DNA of 45,499 nt, from assembly GCF_002864045.1 (NCBI RefSeq), contig NZ_PJPV01000011.1:1-45499 (forward strand), read 5' to 3'. Within the stretch, counting starts at the first letter, position 1. Each line of letters starts with the position of its first letter. This document shows, piece after piece, positions 40,606-45,499 of this stretch. Source of the DNA: Endozoicomonas acroporae (GTDB lineage: Bacteria > Pseudomonadota > Gammaproteobacteria > Pseudomonadales > Endozoicomonadaceae). Below the pieces are notes generated by a model. It was not told where the DNA came from. It did not search any database and worked only from the letters and a program-made list of their open reading frames with translations. The translations under genes and the position numbers were made by a program.

Positions 40606-43600
40606 GAGGCATTATCAGTCAGTTTTATTGATATGGATTCATTACCAAAAGCAGTAAATTCATTCTCAACAGCAGCGTTTGCCAACCCTGAGAGTTGCCC
40701 GGTGCAACCGGGCAAACATTCCAACCCTGAAACTGCACACTGCCAGCCTCCGGGTAACAGAGAACAGCTAAGACAGGAATTGCTCGATGCTGTGAAGGTC
40801 GGCACGTTAGGTGCTCGACAGATCAGGATGAGCTCCGCGGAATCAGGTCACGCAAGATTCAAAAAAGAGTCGGATTATCTTGACCATAAGGATGAGTTAC
40901 CAAAAGGACCAAGACCCGTCATCCTGATTATGGAAGATGTACCCACGATACTCAGGCCGAACCATGTCTCTGTTGGTCTGATAAAACCCGGTACGCTCGC
41001 TGCCTATAAAAAAAATGCCATTACCTCCAACTTAGAGAACAATGCGGTAAAGCCGGATGAGCTTTCTGCCAAATGCCTGCCTGACCACAGTTCACTGCGA
41101 AAGAAAATGGAGGAGAGAGCTAAACGGATCTGTACCGTTTATAAGGGATCTTCATCCGGTAAACTGCGCTGGGATGGCACATTCAAACCGCCTGAATTCA
41201 GGGAAAAAGATTATGAAAAGTTAACACGCCATTCAGAATGGCTAACCACCGGGTATAAAAAATCACAAATCAAGTGCTTTCTTTCTGTAAAAGAGGACCT
41301 TGGCAAAGACATTACCGACCATTTGCAGGATAAACACCAGTTAGAAGAGACTTTTGGCATCGACCCATTGCCCTGGCTGGTTTATTCCCAGCAAAGCGGC
41401 TCGGCAGAGGTTTATTTTGAGGATGAACTCAGTGGTCATCAGTCAGGGCTGTATAAAACCAGGCTCACTAATTTTGCGATATCCCATATCATTGCTGAAG
41501 ATACCTTCAGGCAGGTATTGAATTTTCTGCCAATGCCGTTAAGAGCAAAGACCCTGAATCAACCGCATCTGCCAGCGATGCAGTATCCATGTCAGGACAT
41601 TATAAAACTGGTAACGAACCCGGACTTCAATCATCAACACTTAAGGGAATTAATAGACCAGATTTGGAAATTAATAGACCAGGATTTCCCGGTTCAAAAA
41701 ACGTTTCTTTACAAGGGGAGGTGGCAGACAGTACTTGATTTGTTGATCCAGTCAGCAACAACGTTATGGTTAAAAGATCATCGACGTAGTATGTCTCTGT
41801 ATAATAACAAACAAGAGCATACGGGAGCGACAGCTGACGAGGAAGATGTTTTTTTCCAGTTATCTACTGAGCTGGCCAGACGCGGGGTGTCTTTTAATGA
41901 AAAAAATGGCAAGTATCTGTTAAGGGAATTTTATTCGATTAGACTTTGCTGTCGTCTAAAGGCATTGGGATTATCCTACAAGGGGGGCAATTTATGGTTT
42001 TTAATTACTGATGTCCCCTTCTTTAATGATCCGGCTGTCATGCTGGAATTTCATCAACGTTGCCAGAGACTCAGTTCAGCAAAACTGCAAGAAGTGTTTC
42101 ACTACGTCCTTCGACGACCTTTTCAAGGGTATCACCCCTATGACCAATTAAAGAACTATTTGTTGGCTCTGTTTCGTTTTGGTGAACCCGATGAGCAAAT
42201 ATTCAGCGCTGTGAGGGAAAAAATAGCAGACACCAGCGCTAATGGCATTGAACAATCCCTGGGAACACTTTGTGCAGATGATTATATCCACTGGGTTAAA
42301 GAACTCTGGGAGCGGCGGGATCAAGAGCCCTTTTATCAGCAGTGGCCAGAAAATATCAAAAAAGGGCAACAACAAATAGACGAACTGCAAAAGTCCTTCG
42401 GCCTTACCGGCAGTCAATCTGCCCAACCTGCCTCATTGATGCAACCCACAGCGTTGCAATTTATCGTCGACGCCTTCAGCCAACCACCGGTTCTGCCCAA
42501 TGCCAAAGATAACGAAGAGACCATTCTGAGACTCTTACAGCACTATTACCGACGTCCCGGACCAGAGCGAGTCATCCAATGCCTTGGCAGTGAGACATTG
42601 CCCGTGGTGTGGAAGCCTGCTCACAACTGCAGTCATGTATTGCGGGCCCGGAACAATCTGTTGTGGTATATCGAGTTGCTGGAGAAATTCGATCCAATGC
42701 ACTTCTCTGACATTGAAAAGAACCTGTTGTCGCTGGCCATTATCTATCATGACGCTGCAGCGGAAGATGTTCCCAAACGAGATGAAGAAGCCAGGGCGGC
42801 TGACTATTTCAAACGGGATCTGAAGGGGCAGTATCCACAACAACAGCTGGAGGATATTGCCGAGGCGCTGGCCAGCAAGGAAGACGACGTACATGGCAAA
42901 AGCGACCAGACTATTTCCCCATCGGTTCGCCGTTATCTGCAGGTACTGCGTTTTGCTGATCGCATGGACTTTATCCGATGCACCGGAGTTGATGCCTCGT
43001 TCCCGGGATTCTGCACAGGCCGACACCCGCTTACAGGGTTTGACCCCCGGCGTTTGGATCTGCCGTCGCAACTCACCAGGGATTTCACCGGTGACCCTGC
43101 CCTGAAACCGGACTTCCAGCGCCAACTGGAAGCTGCCATGCATGGTGCCGCTGATCTGTTACAGGTCACTGGCAGCCATAGTAGAGACTGTCGGGCGGAT
43201 TCCTATATCCAGACGTATCATCTCAAACCTGACAGGACAGCCATCAAAGAGAAATTTGAACTGACCCCCTTGCCACTGCAGAACATGGAAAACTATCTGG
43301 ATGATAATGTCCGGCGTTTTATTGCCAGCCGTGCAGGCATTCACACCTGTTCCAGCCCTGACCATAAAGACTGCCATACTGACCGGCAAAAGGGGATTAC
43401 CCGTGGCATCCATAATAGCTTCCATGACCTCAGGCAAGTCCGGGTGCCAACAGGGATGACCCGGCTGGAAAAGATGCAGTGTCGCCAGGGGTTCAGTCTG
43501 CTCAGCATGGCAACACAAGAGGCCATCGCCCAGGAGGTGCAACGACTGCAATCCGAAGGGATACTGATGAGCCTTGGCACATTAACCCAGCAAACCCTGA

Positions 43601-43743
43601 AATCACCCCTGGCAAAACAAGTGCTTGAGCAAAGAGGATTTGCGGTGATCAGTGAGAAGCGCTTCAGGGGGTATGACGACACTGGCAAGGTAAACCTGCA
43701 GGAAATGCTGGTGCCCATTCCTGTGGGTTCTGTCGGTTCATGA
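40573..43743 (+). CDS. Large protein with a C-terminal HD/SidE-PDE-like domain (1056 aa)
   Basis: Residues 1 to about 630 are unrecognised. Residues about 680-860 carry HNCSH (684-688), IIYHDAAAED (His726-Asp727), a His at 774 and FADRMDF (Asp796). This HxxxH...HD...H...D pattern matches that of the 1671-residue protein at 21228-26243, so both probably share a metal-dependent phosphodiesterase domain; this copy lacks the acidic GEGxD loop and is more diverged. No signal peptide is visible. The ATG at 40573 lies inside a MITE terminus without ribosome-binding site; the ATG at 40633 is an alternative. It lies nine bases after the kinase stop on the same strand. Substrate and role are unknown. 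Confidence 0.65.
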   Translation: MESNISGYLGVEALSVSFIDMDSLPKAVNSFSTAAFANPESCPVQPGKHSNPETAHCQPPGNREQLRQELLDAVKVGTLGARQIRMSSAESGHARFKKESDYLDHKDELPKGPRPVILIMEDVPTILRPNHVSVGLIKPGTLAAYKKNAITSNLENNAVKPDELSAKCLPDHSSLRKKMEERAKRICTVYKGSSSGKLRWDGTFKPPEFREKDYEKLTRHSEWLTTGYKKSQIKCFLSVKEDLGKDITDHLQDKHQLEETFGIDPLPWLVYSQQSGSAEVYFEDELSGHQSGLYKTRLTNFAISHIIAEDTFRQVLNFLPMPLRAKTLNQPHLPAMQYPCQDIIKLVTNPDFNHQHLRELIDQIWKLIDQDFPVQKTFLYKGRWQTVLDLLIQSATTLWLKDHRRSMSLYNNKQEHTGATADEEDVFFQLSTELARRGVSFNEKNGKYLLREFYSIRLCCRLKALGLSYKGGNLWFLITDVPFFNDPAVMLEFHQRCQRLSSAKLQEVFHYVLRRPFQGYHPYDQLKNYLLALFRFGEPDEQIFSAVREKIADTSANGIEQSLGTLCADDYIHWVKELWERRDQEPFYQQWPENIKKGQQQIDELQKSFGLTGSQSAQPASLMQPTALQFIVDAFSQPPVLPNAKDNEETILRLLQHYYRRPGPERVIQCLGSETLPVVWKPAHNCSHVLRARNNLLWYIELLEKFDPMHFSDIEKNLLSLAIIYHDAAAEDVPKRDEEARAADYFKRDLKGQYPQQQLEDIAEALASKEDDVHGKSDQTISPSVRRYLQVLRFADRMDFIRCTGVDASFPGFCTGRHPLTGFDPRRLDLPSQLTRDFTGDPALKPDFQRQLEAAMHGAADLLQVTGSHSRDCRADSYIQTYHLKPDRTAIKEKFELTPLPLQNMENYLDDNVRRFIASRAGIHTCSSPDHKDCHTDRQKGITRGIHNSFHDLRQVRVPTGMTRLEKMQCRQGFSLLSMATQEAIAQEVQRLQSEGILMSLGTLTQQTLKSPLAKQVLEQRGFAVISEKRFRGYDDTGKVNLQEMLVPIPVGSVGS

Positions 43744-43973
43744 TGCTTTTGTTTAGTCGAAGAATTGTGCGGGCATGATTTTTTCACCTCTTATTCATGA
43801 ATGCCATTGCTTGCATTCCGAATAAACGTCCACTGTCTTGTGAAAATCGGTTCCGTACCTGACTTTTGGATTTAACGACATACGTCTTGTTAAAAAATTC
43901 TGTTTTTTGTGGAACTTACCCTGCTGATTTTTTGTCCTACCCGAAGTTTTGAGTCAAATAGCGGGCTAAAGTA
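43744..43973. other. Intergenic region upstream of the RING-ankyrin gene
   Basis: This 230-bp AT-rich gap should hold the promoter of the following gene. I see no hairpin with T-tract after the preceding stop and no convincing -35/-10 pair. Confidence 0.4.
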
Positions 43974-45499
43974 ATGAATGGTGTCGGTGTAAACGCGGCA
44001 GATGTTCGCTTTAACTGTTCTTCTATCTGTATAAATGACGAACATATCAGAGGGCAATTTGGTGGACACTCACTGGTGGAAACCTCTTGTAAACCGCAAG
44101 GTCACGTTTTCCACCTGGGGTGCATCACCCGACACCTTGATGAGCAGAGTGAAACAAGTCTTAATAAACGCCGATGCAGTGAATGCGAGCAAACGGCACT
44201 GCCACTGATTCGTAAGGACGGGGAAAGCGTCGATGACGACGAATCACCTTATTGTGAATCCCGGATGCTTAATGTCTGCCGTAGCGGTAATCTGAGCAAG
44301 CTGAACTGTTATCTGGACAAAGACAAGACGTTGGCCAATCAGCCTTACCGCTCGGCGCTCACCGGTCATCCTGAATACCTGTTAGCTGTCGCCTTAAAGC
44401 ACCAGCATACGGATTTAGCCCGGACTTTGATCGACCACGGTGCCGATGTCAATGCCACCGATGGGGAAGGTCAAACACCGCTGCATATCACCGCTGCCAA
44501 TGGGGATAAAACATGCCTGAAAAAACTCATTGAAAAGGGAGCGAAGGTAAATGCCACCAATAATAACGGCGAAACAGCCCTGCATATAGCCACCAAAATC
44601 AGCATAACCAGGGGCTGTCAACAATGTGCTGCCATGGGCATAGATATCACTGGAACCCTTATTAATGGCAAGACCTTCGAACACTATACCATCGAACAGG
44701 AAAACGACATTGGGTGTCTGCGTGAGCTTGCTGATAACAGAGGAGTGGACCTTAATGCCCGTGATAACGACGGTATCACACCTTTAATGATAGCGGCCCT
44801 TTGGGGCAAATTAGATCACCTGACTTATTTGCTTGAAAGAGCGGATTTCAATATCGCTGATTACAGCGGCAATACGGCATTGCATTTAGCTGCTTATTGG
44901 GGGCAAACCGATTGCCTGAGAAAACTGCTTGCTAAGAAAGTGGATGTCAATGTCAAAACACATATAGATGGTGCTACGCCCCTGCATATGGCCGCTCAGA
45001 ACGGCCACATAGAGTCCGTCAAGGAGCTGCTGAAAAATTATCAAACCTCAGTCAATGAACAGATGAACGATGGCTGTACGGCTCTTCACTTAGCTGCTTC
45101 TGGGGACCACACAGAGGCCATCCAGACATTGCTGGCCTTTGAACGCTCCCTGGCCAAAGAGAAGAATAACAATGGCCGCACGGCTCTCCACACAGCTGCT
45201 CTTTCTGGCCACACAGAGGCCATCCAGACACTGCTAACCATTGCCCCCTCCCTGGTCAAAGAGAAGAATAACAATGGCGATACGGCTCTCCACGACGCTG
45301 CTCTTAAAGGCCACACAGAGGCCATCCAGACATTGCTGGCCTTTGACCGCTCCCTGGCCAAAGAGAAGGATAAATATGGCGATACGGCTCTCCACTTAGC
45401 GGCTAGTAAAGGCCATGCAGAGGCCATCCAGACACTGCTAACCATTGCCCCCTCCCTGGTCAAAGAGAAGAATAACAATGGCGATACGGCTCTCCACGA
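43974..45499 (+). CDS. RING-like finger plus ankyrin repeats, partial (runs off the window)
   Basis: An open frame from the ATG at 43974 continues to the window end without a stop (508 codons). Residues 15-71 contain a RING-like arrangement: Cys15, Cys19, Cys39, His44, His47, Cys50, Cys68 and Cys71, with GHVFHLGCI exactly like the core of RING-H2 fingers. The first pair (CX3C) and the Cys39-His44 gap are slightly longer than canonical. From about residue 130 ankyrin repeats follow (TPLHITAANGDK, TALHLAAYWGQTD, TPLHMAAQNGH). The last ones, from residue about 367, are near-identical 34-residue units. RING domains recruit E2 enzymes, so this may be a ubiquitin ligase acting in a host; that is inference. 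Confidence 0.75.
   Translation, partial: MNGVGVNAADVRFNCSSICINDEHIRGQFGGHSLVETSCKPQGHVFHLGCITRHLDEQSETSLNKRRCSECEQTALPLIRKDGESVDDDESPYCESRMLNVCRSGNLSKLNCYLDKDKTLANQPYRSALTGHPEYLLAVALKHQHTDLARTLIDHGADVNATDGEGQTPLHITAANGDKTCLKKLIEKGAKVNATNNNGETALHIATKISITRGCQQCAAMGIDITGTLINGKTFEHYTIEQENDIGCLRELADNRGVDLNARDNDGITPLMIAALWGKLDHLTYLLERADFNIADYSGNTALHLAAYWGQTDCLRKLLAKKVDVNVKTHIDGATPLHMAAQNGHIESVKELLKNYQTSVNEQMNDGCTALHLAASGDHTEAIQTLLAFERSLAKEKNNNGRTALHTAALSGHTEAIQTLLTIAPSLVKEKNNNGDTALHDAALKGHTEAIQTLLAFDRSLAKEKDKYGDTALHLAASKGHAEAIQTLLTIAPSLVKEKNNNGDTALH
45074..45499. repeat. 102-bp tandem ankyrin repeats with 204-bp higher-order period
   Basis: At least four near-identical units containing ACAGAGGCCATCCAGACA encode GHTEAIQTLL ankyrin repeats of 34 residues. 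Two versions alternate (LAFERSLAKEK and LTIAPSLVKEK), so blocks of 204 bp were duplicated. The array continues past the window end, so its copy number cannot be given. Confidence 0.88.

Overview
This window looks like a chromosomal segment of a host-associated gammaproteobacterium, most likely an Endozoicomonas-type marine symbiont or a close relative. The core genes keep the order known from Escherichia coli (rplS-trmD-rimM-rpsP / ffh / ypjD / corB). Between and around them sit very large, AT-richer genes with eukaryote-like domains: ankyrin arrays, a RING-like finger, a USP-like cysteine peptidase, a degenerate Fic motif, and SidE-type phosphodiesterase/HD domains. The genus assignment is inference; the core gene calls are firm.

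Layout. 1-4186: a 165-bp MITE-like repeat and a 1265-residue ankyrin protein on the minus strand. 4187-13555: a duplicated locus on the minus strand, with two paralogous ankyrin proteins (1014 and 1258 residues), an intact Fic-like gene upstream of one and a decayed relic of that gene upstream of the other. 13622-16082: rpsP-rimM-trmD-rplS on the minus strand with a recognisable promoter and terminator. 16090-18186: a USP-like peptidase gene between the rpsP operon and ffh. 18502-20949: divergent ffh and ypjD. 21228-26243: a 1671-residue multidomain protein (SidE-type PDE, kinase-fold, pentapeptide repeats) between ypjD and corB. 26515-32310: corB, a small membrane protein, a chalcone-isomerase-like periplasmic protein and a di-haem peroxidase fused to FG-GAP/ASPIC repeats. 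32343-37184: two NUDIX hydrolases, a PlsC-like acyltransferase with a YqfO-like protein, a Sel1 protein and a degenerate SRAP protein. 37244-43743: a hybrid histidine kinase and a second, more divergent HD/PDE-type protein. 43974-end: a RING-like/ankyrin gene that runs off the window.

How they may work together. Core translation and targeting genes (ribosomal proteins L19 and S16, TrmD, RimM, Ffh) are interleaved with putative host-directed proteins. Several of these converge on ubiquitin or ADP-ribose/AMP chemistry: PPxY motifs (ligands of WW-domain ubiquitin ligases), a RING-like finger, a USP-like Cys/His/Asp arrangement, two SidE-PDE-like domains and a Fic-like motif. No secretion system or classical signal peptide accompanies them here, so their being effectors is inference. 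Mobile and repetitive DNA is abundant: a TA-flanked 165-bp element in two full and at least three partial copies, a REP-like palindrome in two copies, and long in-frame tandem repeats. The ends of the 165-bp element supply stop codons to three genes and a possible start codon to a fourth.
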